Positions 23,099 to 32,066 are shown, numbered from the stretch's first letter. The stretch: DNA of 64,000 bases from Candidatus Pacearchaeota archaeon UBA92 (GCA_002497285.1 DANJ01000007.1:1-64000), one strand, 5' to 3'. Numbers and translations are program-made. The notes: generated from the letters alone by a model not told the origin.

Positions 23099-24583
23099 AT
23101 GGTAAAAGAAAAAGGAAACAGGGTTTTAGCTAACTCTTTCTTCAATATTATTTCAGTAATAATAAACAGAGGAGGAGGAATAGTTTTCACAATTATACTG
23201 GCAAGAATATTAAACCCTGAACTTTTTGGATTATACAACCTAACCCTTTCAGTCGCCTTAACTCTGATGTCTCTTGGCAATTTTGGAATAGATGAAGCTG
23301 CTTCCAGATATATCTCTGCAAACTATAAAAAGAACAAAAATAAAGCAAAAGCATACTTCGACTATCTATTAAAATTAAAAGTAGTTATACTCATATCTGC
23401 AGCAGCAATTTTAATCTTATTTGCACAACCAATATCTTCATTTTATAAAACTCCTGATTTACAATTCCCCTTGTTTATGTCAGCAATTTACTTAGTTATC
23501 ATGTCTCTATCTCAATTTATTTCTTATCTATTTTACACTTTTGAAAATGTTAAGGTATTTGCTATAAGGGAAACAATATTTCAAGGATTAAGAGTCTCTC
23601 TCCTCCCATTAATCTTTTTTGCCACAGTGGCATATAGAGTAAGTGGTGTTTTTGTAGTGCTTACAGTTGTGGCATTATTCAGTTTGTTTTTCTCACTTTT
23701 TGTATTGTCAAAAAAATACAAATTCTTATTTAAAAAAACCAAGGAAACAAAGATAAACAAAGGAGAGGTTTTCAATTATCTAAAATTTCTAGCTCTTGGC
23801 TCATTAACTGGAGCTTTCTTTCTCTACATAGATGTATTAATTCTCGGAAAATTCGTATCTCTTGAATTTCTCGGATTTTATAGGGCAGCGTCTGCGATCG
23901 TTCTAAGCGTTATTGGTTTAGTAACAATTGTTCCAGTTTTATATCCCCTTTTGTCACAAAATTCAAATATGAAGTTAAACAACTTATTCAACAAATCAAT
24001 TCATTATTCCTCAATAATCACGATTCCAGCCTCAATAGGATTATTATTTATTGCCAAACCTTTCATAGAACTAATTTATGGAGTCCAATACATTCCTTCA
24101 GCCATTCCCCTATATGTACTTTCTCTTCTGATTTTCTCAGCCGGAACAGGTGACTTGTTTACTTCAGTTTTAAATGCCAAGGGAAAGTCAAAATACACAG
24201 CCAATGCTCTTATAATCTCAACAATATTGAACATAATACTCAACTTTTTACTAATAATTTTATTACTACCCCTCGGAGAAATATATGCAGTATTGGGAGC
24301 AGCGGTAGCAACAATACTCACTAGATACCTTAATTTCTTCATGGTTGCAATATTTTCAAGAAAACTGTTAAATCTCAAGGCAAGCTATTCAACTTTTATC
24401 AAACCTCTAATTTCTAGCTCTATTATGGCACTGTATTTAGTGGGATTCAACAGGATAATAAATGTTAAAACTAACCTCTTAATACTAGTTATAGAAATTA
24501 TCACGGCAGCAGTAGTTTATTTCTTAGTTTTATTCCTAATAAAAGGGATAAGCAAGAAAGATTTCAAAGCTCTGAAAAGATAA
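23099..24583 (+). CDS. Polysaccharide flippase (Wzx/MATE-like, MOP superfamily)
   Basis: 494 residues with 12 to 14 membrane segments. The N-terminal NSFFNIISVIINRGGGIVF and ARILNPELFGLYNLTLSV are the usual Wzx opening, and RAASAIV and TSVLNAKGKSKY are later conserved loops. It would move lipid-linked glycans across the membrane. A second, unrelated-looking copy is at 60157, so the window may serve two glycans or two stages. Confidence 0.9.
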   Translation: MVKEKGNRVLANSFFNIISVIINRGGGIVFTIILARILNPELFGLYNLTLSVALTLMSLGNFGIDEAASRYISANYKKNKNKAKAYFDYLLKLKVVILISAAAILILFAQPISSFYKTPDLQFPLFMSAIYLVIMSLSQFISYLFYTFENVKVFAIRETIFQGLRVSLLPLIFFATVAYRVSGVFVVLTVVALFSLFFSLFVLSKKYKFLFKKTKETKINKGEVFNYLKFLALGSLTGAFFLYIDVLILGKFVSLEFLGFYRAASAIVLSVIGLVTIVPVLYPLLSQNSNMKLNNLFNKSIHYSSIITIPASIGLLFIAKPFIELIYGVQYIPSAIPLYVLSLLIFSAGTGDLFTSVLNAKGKSKYTANALIISTILNIILNFLLIILLLPLGEIYAVLGAAVATILTRYLNFFMVAIFSRKLLNLKASYSTFIKPLISSSIMALYLVGFNRIINVKTNLLILVIEIITAAVVYFLVLFLIKGISKKDFKALKR

Positions 24584-24626
24584 CTAATCTTAAAATTTTC
24601 TAAGTATATAACTCCCTATAGATAAC

Positions 24627-24633
24627 TTTAAGA
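24627..24633 (+). promoter_or_regulatory. TATA box of pseB-pseC
   Basis: TTTAAGA is centred 26 bases before the ATG at 24656 and supports that start over the in-frame TTG at 24644. Confidence 0.4.
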
Positions 24634-24655
24634 ATAACCCCTATTGTCTTTTATT

Positions 24656-25681
24656 ATGGACATGAAACACGAATTAAAAGGAAAAACTATTTTAATTACA
24701 GGAGGCACAGGCTTTTTAGGTAGAAATTTGGTTGCAGAAATTTTGAAGCACAAGCCAAAGAGTATAAGGGTTTTCAGCAGAGACGAGGTTAAACACCACA
24801 TATTACAGGAAAAATTCATTAGACATAAAGATGTAATCAGGACCCTTATCGGAGATGTAAGAGACTATGAGAGGTTAGAAAGGGCGATGCGAGGATGCGA
24901 TATAGTAATTCACGCAGCTGCCTTGAAGAGGATAGATATGATTGAGTATAATGTGGACGAGTCAATAAAAACAAATATTCTTGGTTCTTTGAATGTCATA
25001 AGGGCAGCTTTGATTAACAAAGTTGATAAGGTGATACTAGTATCTTCAGATAAGGCTTGCTCTCCAGTAAACACTTACGGAGCATGTAAATTTGTTGCAG
25101 AAAGAATCTTTGTAGAAAACAACTTCAGCAAAGGCAACGCAAAAACTACATTTTCATGTGTAAGATATGGAAATGTGCTTCAAAGCACAGGTTCTGTAAT
25201 TCCTTTCTTTCTCTCTAAAATAAAAAATAATGAAGACATCCCTCTTACAAATCCAGATATGACTCGCTTTATAATAACACCTAACCACGCAGTAGAGTTA
25301 ATTTTTAACGCAATAAAATACGGAGAAGGCGGAGAAATTTTTATACCTCGACTTCCAGCTTTCAAAATAACTGATTTAATAAATTACCTGAAAGAAAAAA
25401 ATAATTCAAATAATAAAGTTAAGCTTGTAGGAATAAGACCTGGAGAAAAAATACATGAATTAATGATAAATTCTTCAGAAGTCTCAAGAACCTTTGAATT
25501 TCAAAACATGTATGTCATAACTTCTCAAATACAGAAATATTTAGACAGGATAAACTATAACTACCTTAAAAATAAAAAAAGAACAGGGTTAGAAGAGTAC
25601 AGCTCAAACGATGCAGTTTTACCATACGATAAGCTTAAGAGATATCTTGACAGTATTGATTTAGAGAAATGGATAAAATAA
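24656..25681 (+). CDS. pseB: UDP-GlcNAc 4,6-dehydratase, inverting (PseB-like)
   Basis: 342 residues. The Rossmann loop is ILITGGTGFLGRNLV and the active-site block is YGACKFVAERIF (Y-x3-K family pair). LVSSDKACSPVNTYG and GIRPGEKIHELMI are typical of PseB/CapD-type dehydratases. The reaction makes UDP-2-acetamido-2,6-dideoxy-beta-L-arabino-hexos-4-ulose, first step of pseudaminic acid synthesis. It overlaps pseC by 13 bases. Base composition is like the low-GC flanks rather than the 27739-36373 block. Confidence 0.9.
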   Translation: MDMKHELKGKTILITGGTGFLGRNLVAEILKHKPKSIRVFSRDEVKHHILQEKFIRHKDVIRTLIGDVRDYERLERAMRGCDIVIHAAALKRIDMIEYNVDESIKTNILGSLNVIRAALINKVDKVILVSSDKACSPVNTYGACKFVAERIFVENNFSKGNAKTTFSCVRYGNVLQSTGSVIPFFLSKIKNNEDIPLTNPDMTRFIITPNHAVELIFNAIKYGEGGEIFIPRLPAFKITDLINYLKEKNNSNNKVKLVGIRPGEKIHELMINSSEVSRTFEFQNMYVITSQIQKYLDRINYNYLKNKKRTGLEEYSSNDAVLPYDKLKRYLDSIDLEKWIK

Positions 25682-26790
25682 TCCCTTACCAAAGGCAATT
25701 CATTGATGAAAAAGACATAGAGGCGGTAGTCCAAACACTGAAATCCGATTTTATAACTACTGGCCCTAAAGTTAAAGAATTCGAACAAAGATTTGCAGAA
25801 TATGTCGGCGCCAAATACGCCATAGCTATTTCTAACGGTACTGCTGCCTTGCATTTGGCTTGTCTTGCATCTGGATTAAAATATGGAGACGAACTAATAA
25901 CTTCTCCTCTGACTTTTCTCGCATCTTCAAACTGTGCCCTCTACTGTGGAGCAAAACCTATATTTACAGAGATAGATAATCAAGGATTAATTGATTTGAA
26001 GGACATATCAAATAAAACCAATGAGAAGACTAAAATAATAATACCTGTCCACTACGGAGGATTACCCTTCAATACAAAAAAACTTAGAGAAAGTTTTAAT
26101 GGAATAATAATAGAAGACGCAGCCCATGCACTTGGAGCTAAAAATGGAACTGAAAAAATAGGTTCTTGCACTCATTCTGATATGTGCATCTTCAGCTTTC
26201 ATCCTGTTAAACATATAACTACGGGAGAAGGCGGAATGATAACCACAAATAGTGAAGAATTATACAAAAAATTAATTGTCTTAAGAAGTCACGGAATAGA
26301 TCCAAGTAAAAAAACAGAAGATGAACCTTGGGGAACACCAATGGTTTCTCTTGGCTACAATTATCGAATTACGGATATACAATGCGCCCTTGGATTGTCA
26401 CAACTAGACAAAGTAGATGGATTCATAATGGCTTCAAGAAAACTGGCTGAAAGATATGACCGTGCTTTTGCAGACAATAAGGATATAAGGACAATAAAAG
26501 AAAAAGAAGGGCAGTTTAATTCGTACCATCTTTATCCAATATTAGTCGGTAATTCAAAAGTTAGATTGGATTTATACAATTATTTAAGAAAAAATAATAT
26601 CTTTGCGCAGATACATTACAAGCCAGTCTACTTACAGCCTTATTATCAGTCTCTTGGTTATGAAAAAGGGCTTTGCCCAAAGGCCGAGGAGTTTTATAAT
26701 CAAGTGTTGAGTCTACCGATATACCCGCAGTTGACGGAAGAGGATCAGGATTTTGTGGTAAGAAAGATAAACGAGTTTTTTGAGGAGTAA
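25669..26790 (+). CDS. pseC: UDP-4-amino-4,6-dideoxy-sugar aminotransferase (PseC-like)
   Basis: 373 residues, PLP-dependent DegT/DnrJ/EryC1 family. IIPYQRQFIDEKDIEAV at the start is characteristic of PseC. ISNGTAALHLA binds PLP phosphate, IIEDAAHALGA holds the PLP-ring aspartate, and FSFHPVKHITTGEGG has the Schiff-base lysine. It transaminates the PseB product at C4. The stop is immediately followed by the end of the convergent wHTH gene. Confidence 0.93.
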   Translation: MDKIIPYQRQFIDEKDIEAVVQTLKSDFITTGPKVKEFEQRFAEYVGAKYAIAISNGTAALHLACLASGLKYGDELITSPLTFLASSNCALYCGAKPIFTEIDNQGLIDLKDISNKTNEKTKIIIPVHYGGLPFNTKKLRESFNGIIIEDAAHALGAKNGTEKIGSCTHSDMCIFSFHPVKHITTGEGGMITTNSEELYKKLIVLRSHGIDPSKKTEDEPWGTPMVSLGYNYRITDIQCALGLSQLDKVDGFIMASRKLAERYDRAFADNKDIRTIKEKEGQFNSYHLYPILVGNSKVRLDLYNYLRKNNIFAQIHYKPVYLQPYYQSLGYEKGLCPKAEEFYNQVLSLPIYPQLTEEDQDFVVRKINEFFEE

Positions 26791-27048
26791 TTACCTTAAA
26801 ATCTCATTCAAATTAAACAATATTTCTAATAGTTTTTTTCCTTTTTCAGTAATTTCGTAATCAACGTTCATATGACCAATATTGTGTTTTTTGATGAATC
26901 TTTTATCAAGAGGTTCTCTTAAGGCTCTTTGGAGCGTAGTATGTGAAACCCCGGTCATTCTAAACATTTGATTATATTTACCTTTGTTCTTATTCAAAAA
27001 TAAAAGGATTTGAAATATACAGAAAATTTCTTTTGTATCAAATATCAT
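26791..27048 (-). CDS. Winged-helix DNA-binding protein
   Basis: 85 residues from the ATG at 27048 (another ATG lies at 27066). It has a helix-turn-helix core, KYNQMFRMTGVSHTTLQRAL, then a wing with HNIGHMNVDYEITEKGKKLL, the usual end of MarR/PadR-like or ArnR-like archaeal regulators. A TATA box 22 to 25 bases upstream supports the shorter form. It lies between pseC and the methyltransferase, so it could control one of them or itself; no operator is obvious. Confidence 0.75.
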   Translation of the reverse strand: MIFDTKEIFCIFQILLFLNKNKGKYNQMFRMTGVSHTTLQRALREPLDKRFIKKHNIGHMNVDYEITEKGKKLLEILFNLNEILR

Positions 27049-27065
27049 AAAATATCTCCAAAACA

Positions 27066-27075
27066 TTTATAAATA
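27066..27075 (-). promoter_or_regulatory. TATA box of the winged-helix gene
   Basis: TTTATAAATA (plus reading) is centred 22.5 bases before the ATG at 27048 and overlaps the alternative ATG at 27066, which argues for the shorter protein. Confidence 0.4.
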
Positions 27076-27170
27076 AATATTACATCGGAATATCGTTGTT
27101 ATATAAAATGGGTATGAAATTGAAAGATTTTTTCTAGGAACACCTTTCTTATAGTTCTAAGGACAGAGTT

Positions 27171-27758
27171 TTGAGAGAAGCAATGATTTTTGTTAGAGAT
27201 AACGAAATAAAAGGAGATTATTTAGAGTTTGGAGTTCATGATGGAGGGAGCTTCTCCTCTGCTATTTTCTTTGCAAAAAAATATGGGCTGAACGATATGG
27301 TCTTTTTAGCATTTAATAGTTTTGAAGGTCTACCAAATAACAAAGAAGGCATGAAACTATTGAAGGGAGGTGGCTATGCGTGTGATTTGGAACAATTCAA
27401 GACCAATATAAGAAAAAGAGGTGCAGACTTAACTAATAAAGTAAGAGCTTATAAGGGCTGGTTTAAAGATTTAGAAAAGTGGAGAGAAAAAATTGGAAAT
27501 AGAAAAGCATCTATAATTTATATTGATGGGGATTTATATCAATCAGCAGTAGAAGTTTTAAAATTTATTAATGGTTATTTACAGGAAGGCACATTACTAA
27601 TATTTGACGACTGGAATCTTTTCAAAGGTAATCCCAATCAGGGAGAACAAAGAGCACTTAAGGAATGGTTAAAAACAAATCCTAAAATAAGACTAAGTGA
27701 ATTTCTAAGATTTGGTTATCACGGAAATTCATTTATAATCAGCAAGGCCCCTGCTTAA
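27171..27758 (+). CDS. TylF/MycF-like methyltransferase with an interrupted N-terminus
   Basis: 195 residues if begun at the TTG at 27171; ATG at 27183 is the next choice. DYLEFGVHDGGSFSSAI is the SAM-binding motif and YIDGDLYQSAVEVL and FDDWNLFKGNPNQGE the metal-binding aspartates of macrocin-O-methyltransferase (TylF) relatives. The frame reads back to an ATG at 27108 but a TAG at 27135-27137 interrupts it. The residues between TAG and 27171 (EHLSYSSKDRV) look like normal TylF sequence. Either the gene was damaged or initiation moved inside. It overlaps pseA by 20 bases. Confidence 0.75.
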   Translation: MREAMIFVRDNEIKGDYLEFGVHDGGSFSSAIFFAKKYGLNDMVFLAFNSFEGLPNNKEGMKLLKGGGYACDLEQFKTNIRKRGADLTNKVRAYKGWFKDLEKWREKIGNRKASIIYIDGDLYQSAVEVLKFINGYLQEGTLLIFDDWNLFKGNPNQGEQRALKEWLKTNPKIRLSEFLRFGYHGNSFIISKAPA

Positions 27759-28854
27759 GCACCCATTCACCATCCCCATCTCTCTTAAAAATATCCGTAT
27801 TCACAAAAGTGTCTCTTATCCTGTCAAATTCATTCTCGCTAATCCCAATAAAATCACAAAACTCTTTTTTATATTCCAATTTGCCGTCCCTCTCTTTCAC
27901 TATCTTCAGCCCCTCATCTCTTTCCAATAAGCCGCTTCTTATGAAGATATTAACCTGATCTGTTGCTCGGCCGTATCCATATTTAATCCACTTCAAATGC
28001 TCTCTAATGCCTTCAAATTTCATGTCACAATTTTCCCAGTCAAGCCATGAGCCTGCCCATGCTCTTGGTAATGGCTTCCATCCGAACTCCTTGGCTTTCT
28101 CCATATTTTTTTGGGAATCCCACTTAAAATAATATCCATAAAATAATCCGGTGACTCCAACTTTTTGTATATCCTCATCAGATGGATAAACTAAAGATTT
28201 CAGGTCAGACATGCTTATTTCATCATCAACCATATCCTCTTCTCTGAAGCCTCTCATTCCTCCGAATTCCTGCCTCCATCTTTTATCCAATACCTTTCTT
28301 TCCCTGTCTGCTGCAGGTCCGCCATATTCCATCTGCGAATTCTCGCCCCAAATTATCAAAGGGACATTGAAAGCAACGGCAATTTTTGCAGGTATTGTGA
28401 ATATTCCAACATGATTCACCCAATAAGGGTCTCCGACAATTTCAAAGCCCTTCTTAACAAGCCTTTTCACAATATTTGGATTCAAGGTGAAGTGTATATG
28501 GTCAACTCCGATCTTTCTTAAAATCTCTAAGTTATGCTCGCTCACACTGGTTTTGTCAAATTGGTCAAATGTTACCGCAAGAGGGTTCATCTTATGGATT
28601 ACTTTCATGCAGTACGTCTGCCACATGCTATCTTTGCCTCCGCTGACTGGAACAATGCAGTCATAATTTTTTCCGTCTTTCGACCTGTATTTTTCTATTA
28701 TCTCTTCGAATTCTTTTGCTCTCCTTTTCCAGTCAATGCCTTCTTCAGCCTCGTTTTTCTTTTCAGCAGTCCTGCACGCATCACATATCCCATGTTCATC
28801 AAAATAAATGTCTGGTTTTGTATCAGGAAAAAGGCATCTCTTACAGTACTTCAT
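27739..28854 (-). CDS. pseA: N-acetyl sugar amidotransferase (PseA/WbpG family)
   Basis: 371 residues. N-terminal zinc cysteines are in YCKRCLFPDTKP and GICDACR; VPVSGGKDSMWQ is the PP-loop ATP-pyrophosphatase motif. The family uses ammonia from a glutaminase partner to turn an acetamido group into an acetamidino group on pseudaminic or related acids. The HisF2 and HisH2 partners are the next genes upstream in its own direction, as in WbpG clusters. A TATA box within the hisF end may also drive it alone. Composition is higher in GC than the flanks. Confidence 0.92.
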   Translation of the reverse strand: MKYCKRCLFPDTKPDIYFDEHGICDACRTAEKKNEAEEGIDWKRRAKEFEEIIEKYRSKDGKNYDCIVPVSGGKDSMWQTYCMKVIHKMNPLAVTFDQFDKTSVSEHNLEILRKIGVDHIHFTLNPNIVKRLVKKGFEIVGDPYWVNHVGIFTIPAKIAVAFNVPLIIWGENSQMEYGGPAADRERKVLDKRWRQEFGGMRGFREEDMVDDEISMSDLKSLVYPSDEDIQKVGVTGLFYGYYFKWDSQKNMEKAKEFGWKPLPRAWAGSWLDWENCDMKFEGIREHLKWIKYGYGRATDQVNIFIRSGLLERDEGLKIVKERDGKLEYKKEFCDFIGISENEFDRIRDTFVNTDIFKRDGDGEWVLKQGPC

Positions 28855-28861
28855 ATTTTTA

Positions 28862-29617
28862 TCATAAGAGGCGCATATTTAAACCTTTTTTCGACATGTA
28901 GTCTTTAGAGCTTATCATACTTTCACCAACAAAATAAAATATGCTCGCCGCACACACAGCATCTGCTCCAATTTTTATAGCGGAAACAAAATCTTCGACC
29001 TTTCCGCATCCTCCGCAGGCAATCACAGGTATTCCTACTGAAGATGAGACCATCCTTATCAGCTCCAGGTCATACCCTTCCATTGTTCCATCTTTGTCTA
29101 TGGAGTTGAGCAGGATTTCTCCTGCGCCAAGGCTTTCAGCGATTTTTGCAAGCTCAATAGGATTGTATTCGCTCTCCTCATTCCCGGAAGAGATAAAACA
29201 TCTGTATCCATTATCTGTTTTCTTAGCATCTATAGAGGCAACGACCGCCTGCGAGCCGTATTTTTTTACTATTTCCATTATCAAATCTGGATTCTTAACC
29301 AATGCTGTATTGAGTGAGATTTTATCAGCCCCAATTTGAAAAAGTTTGTCCACATGCTGCATGTTTTTTATTCCCCCGCCTATTGTCAAAGGCATAAAGC
29401 ATTCTCTGGCAATGCCTTCTATAACTGCAAAATTAGGCTCCTTATTCTTTCTGGAAGCCATGATGTCAAGGAAGATCATTTCGTCAGCCTTTCTTTCGTT
29501 GAAAACTCTGGCAACAGTTGTAGGATCCCCAACCATCCTTAAATCCTTAAATTTAACACTTTTCACAATAGTCTTGTCATTAAAAAGCAGGCATGGAATT
29601 ATTCTGTATTTAAGCAT
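28862..29617 (-). CDS. HisF-like cyclase subunit, HisF2 type for PseA/WbpG
   Basis: 251 residues, TIM barrel. In true HisF the sequence IIPCLD supplies the catalytic Asp11; here it reads IIPCLLFND, so that aspartate is leucine. The second catalytic aspartate is kept in VVASIDAKKTD. Loss of Asp11 is typical of HisF2 proteins that pass ammonia to an amidotransferase rather than make imidazole glycerol phosphate. It overlaps hisH by 8 bases. Confidence 0.88.
   Translation of the reverse strand: MLKYRIIPCLLFNDKTIVKSVKFKDLRMVGDPTTVARVFNERKADEMIFLDIMASRKNKEPNFAVIEGIARECFMPLTIGGGIKNMQHVDKLFQIGADKISLNTALVKNPDLIMEIVKKYGSQAVVASIDAKKTDNGYRCFISSGNEESEYNPIELAKIAESLGAGEILLNSIDKDGTMEGYDLELIRMVSSSVGIPVIACGGCGKVEDFVSAIKIGADAVCAASIFYFVGESMISSKDYMSKKGLNMRLL
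28876..28883 (-). promoter_or_regulatory. TATA box of pseA within the hisF2 end
   Basis: TATTTAAA is centred 25.5 bases before the pseA ATG and lies inside the last codons of hisF2. Confidence 0.4.
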
Positions 29618-30233
29618 TGTATGAAATAAAATTTTTAATTATCTTCAGCCCTTCAGTCTGGCTCTTTTCAGGATGGAACTGCGTGCCGAATATGTTGCCC
29701 TTTTGAAAAACAGAAATGAAATCGTAGCCGTAATTTGTGAATGCCTTTTTCATTTTCTCATCGCTGACTGCATGATAGCTATGGACAAAATAAAAGTTCG
29801 TCCCTTCATTTATCTCTTTGAGTATTTCAATATCTCTAATTTCATCTCCCAATATATCATTCCATCCGATATGTGGAATCTTTATCCTTTTTCCAGGATT
29901 AAGGTCAAACTTTTTCACAACTCCCCTGACTAAGCCGATCCCATTGTTTATCCCGCCTTCCTCCCCTGTGCTGAAAAGAAGCTGCATGCCAAGACATATC
30001 CCGAGTATCGGCTTCTTCTTTTCCAGAACTTCCTTTCTTATGCATTCAACAAGGCCAAGATTATGGAGGTTCTTCATGGTCTCCCCAAAGGCCCCAACTC
30101 CTGGAAGGATCAAATGGGACGCAGATTCTATGTCCTCTTTTTTATCAGAAACAATGAATTCAGCACCCAGTTTAACAAGGGCTTTTTCTACAGAGCGGAG
30201 ATTGCTTGTTCCGCAGTTTATCACAGTTATCAT
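29610..30233 (-). CDS. HisH-like glutamine amidotransferase, HisH2 type
   Basis: 207 residues, class I glutaminase. GICLGMQLLF carries the nucleophilic cysteine, and GTQFHPEKSQ the His and Glu of the triad. HisH signatures YFVHSYHA and INCGTSNLRSVEKAL are present. It hydrolyses glutamine and feeds ammonia via HisF2 to PseA. No other his genes lie nearby, so a histidine role is unlikely. It is the first gene of the three-gene minus-strand unit. Confidence 0.9.
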   Translation of the reverse strand: MITVINCGTSNLRSVEKALVKLGAEFIVSDKKEDIESASHLILPGVGAFGETMKNLHNLGLVECIRKEVLEKKKPILGICLGMQLLFSTGEEGGINNGIGLVRGVVKKFDLNPGKRIKIPHIGWNDILGDEIRDIEILKEINEGTNFYFVHSYHAVSDEKMKKAFTNYGYDFISVFQKGNIFGTQFHPEKSQTEGLKIIKNFISYNA

Positions 30234-30254
30234 GTTTGTAAAATCTGCATCCCA

Positions 30255-30265
30255 TATATAAATTT
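30255..30265 (-). promoter_or_regulatory. TATA box of hisH2-hisF2-pseA
   Basis: TATATAAATTT (plus reading) is centred about 26 bases before the hisH2 ATG at 30233. Confidence 0.45.
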
Positions 30266-30302
30266 ATTCGCATTCCTTAATTTTAATAGATTATAAAAAA
30301 AC

Positions 30303-30309
30303 TTATAAA
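30303..30309 (+). promoter_or_regulatory. TATA box of the gene at 30331
   Basis: TTATAAA is centred 25 bases before the ATG at 30331. Confidence 0.45.
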
Positions 30310-30330
30310 GAGGGAGATGATTGTAAAAAC

Positions 30331-31407
30331 ATGTCAAAGATATTAGTTACAGCAAAGCAGGCAGGATCAGTGAATGCCTTGGTAGAACCTGTAAAAGAGC
30401 TAATGAAAAGAGGGCACGATGTTGTTGTGTATGCAACAGGGAACGAGGCAGAGGCGAAAGGGTTTGGATTGTTCAATGCGGGAATAAACAAATCCCCAGA
30501 TTATAACTCTGTTTTGGATGGTGTGGACCTTCTTATTTCCGGTCTATCGGGCACAGATACTCCAGATTCACAATTCATCAGAACAGCAAACAGAATGAAA
30601 ATCCCTTCAATAGGAGTCAATGATCAAAACACAAATTATGCAAAGCGCTTCAGTTCTTTAGAAGATTTGCCCTCGGCTATTAGCTTGATGGACGGCAGCT
30701 GCCTCTCAACAATGCTAAGCCAGCTTGAAACTGAATTAGGTGCGGAAGCTTCAAAGAGGGCAGTCGTTATCGGCTGGACAGCCCTTGACAGGTATGCAGC
30801 AATAAGGAATGGCTTCTCAAGCTCGGATAGAGAAAGGTTAATAAAAAAATTGGGAGAATATTCAGGGTCAAAGGAAGGGATATTTTTTCATGCAACTCAG
30901 AATGTAAAAGTCAATGGAGACTCAAATTTTTTTGATTATGAATTAAAAGTCACAGAAAAAGTTTTTCAGATGGCCTCCGATTTAGGCAAGGCTTTGACAG
31001 TTAAACCCCATCCCAGAGAAGAAGCAGGTATAACTAAAAATTTTGCTGAAAGATTCGGCCATGCCTTTTTGCCGCCCGAGGCTTGCTCAACGCTGGACTT
31101 GATACTTTTGTCAGATTCAGTCACTGCGGGCAGAAGCACTTGTCTTACTGAAGCATGCCTGTTAGACAAAAATACAGGAGGGATTTTGCCGGAAATAAGG
31201 GACGAGGAGTTAATAGGGTACCCTCCGGTCCAGATAAATGCAATACCTTACACGCAGAGATGGAGCGAAATATCAGATATTTTAGAAAAAATAACTTCGG
31301 CAAATAAACAAATTAATGCGAAACTAGCAGAGAATAGAAAAAGATTTTCGGTAGATGGAAAGGCTTCAGAAAGGCTGGCCAGCCTGGCAGAGAAAATAAT
31401 TTCTTAG
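30331..31407 (+). CDS. GT-B-fold-like protein of the pseudaminic acid locus
   Basis: 358 residues. The N-terminal half (ILVTAKQAGSVNALVEPVKE) looks like the acceptor half of GT-B enzymes that start from G-x-G/S-N. The C-terminal half has KPHPREE and LLSDSVTAGRSTCLTEA, where UDP-sugar-binding motifs would be. It could be a glycosyltransferase or do the UDP-sugar hydrolase (PseG) step, otherwise missing here; PseG is also GT-B. No motif distinguishes the two. It shares a 4-base tail overlap with the methylase. Confidence 0.55.
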   Translation: MSKILVTAKQAGSVNALVEPVKELMKRGHDVVVYATGNEAEAKGFGLFNAGINKSPDYNSVLDGVDLLISGLSGTDTPDSQFIRTANRMKIPSIGVNDQNTNYAKRFSSLEDLPSAISLMDGSCLSTMLSQLETELGAEASKRAVVIGWTALDRYAAIRNGFSSSDRERLIKKLGEYSGSKEGIFFHATQNVKVNGDSNFFDYELKVTEKVFQMASDLGKALTVKPHPREEAGITKNFAERFGHAFLPPEACSTLDLILLSDSVTAGRSTCLTEACLLDKNTGGILPEIRDEELIGYPPVQINAIPYTQRWSEISDILEKITSANKQINAKLAENRKRFSVDGKASERLASLAEKIIS

Positions 31408-32045
31408 TCCCCTTTCTTCAGAAGAAACATATGGTCGACATTTCCGCTGCTTTTATATTTCAGTTTCTTTTCCCTTATAATTTTAAGGTCAGGATGCCGC
31501 TCTAAAAATATTTTCATAAAATTATTTTTCCACAGCCTGTTTTTATGCCCTCTGTATTCTATCTCCTCGCATTTTTCGGAAAAATATTCGTATCCCCATA
31601 TGTATTTTTTGCTAAGCTTGTATATCTCGTCAACTGCCTTCCCAACATTTTCGGGATGGATATGTATCAGGACGCCGCTTGTGAAGACCAGGTCAAAATA
31701 TCCGTCCTTGAATGGAATATCAAGCGCGGAGGCCTCTATCAGGTTTGCTTCAGGCAGGTTTTTCTTGGCAGTCTTAAGGCCTGCTTTTGATAAGTCAATT
31801 CCAGACAGATTTCCAAAGCCAAGAGTTTTAAGATTAAGGAGCTGCATGCCTGTATTGCACCCTACCTCGAGTATTTTCATGCTTTTATCAAAATTAGAAA
31901 TAAATTCCCTGTTAAGTTCAGTTCTGGAAATTCCAAAGTAATCAATATATAATTTGTCCAGGCCTTCCTGATCTAAATTATTTCTTTCACTGTATTCATT
32001 GCCAAAATCCTTGCTCCAAAACTCGGATTGCTCATTTTCGTGCAT
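31404..32045 (-). CDS. Pseudaminic acid biosynthesis-associated methylase
   Basis: 213 residues, class I SAM methyltransferase. It opens SEFWSKDFGNEYSERN, characteristic of methylases found in pseudaminic/legionaminic loci (TIGR03587 type). ILEVGCNTGMQLLNL is SAM motif I, and DLVFTSGVLIHIHPENV motif IV. It probably methylates the acid or its amidino group; the position is unknown. It is convergent with the GT-B-like gene. Confidence 0.85.
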   Translation of the reverse strand: MHENEQSEFWSKDFGNEYSERNNLDQEGLDKLYIDYFGISRTELNREFISNFDKSMKILEVGCNTGMQLLNLKTLGFGNLSGIDLSKAGLKTAKKNLPEANLIEASALDIPFKDGYFDLVFTSGVLIHIHPENVGKAVDEIYKLSKKYIWGYEYFSEKCEEIEYRGHKNRLWKNNFMKIFLERHPDLKIIREKKLKYKSSGNVDHMFLLKKGD

Positions 32046-32066
32046 ATTCTTCTTTGATTATTTAGG

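Noticed and set aside
27135..27137. TAG as a pyrrolysine codon
   Set aside because: TylF-like enzymes are not known to need pyrrolysine, and no pyl genes are in the window; damage or a downstream start is simpler.
28862..30233. hisH and hisF as histidine biosynthesis genes
   Set aside because: HisF lacks Asp11 and both genes are coupled to the amidotransferase PseA; no other his genes are near.
29818..30261. 147-residue plus-strand frame over hisH2
   Set aside because: Mirror of the conserved HisH sequence; proline/serine-rich translation typical of antisense frames in the GC-richer block.
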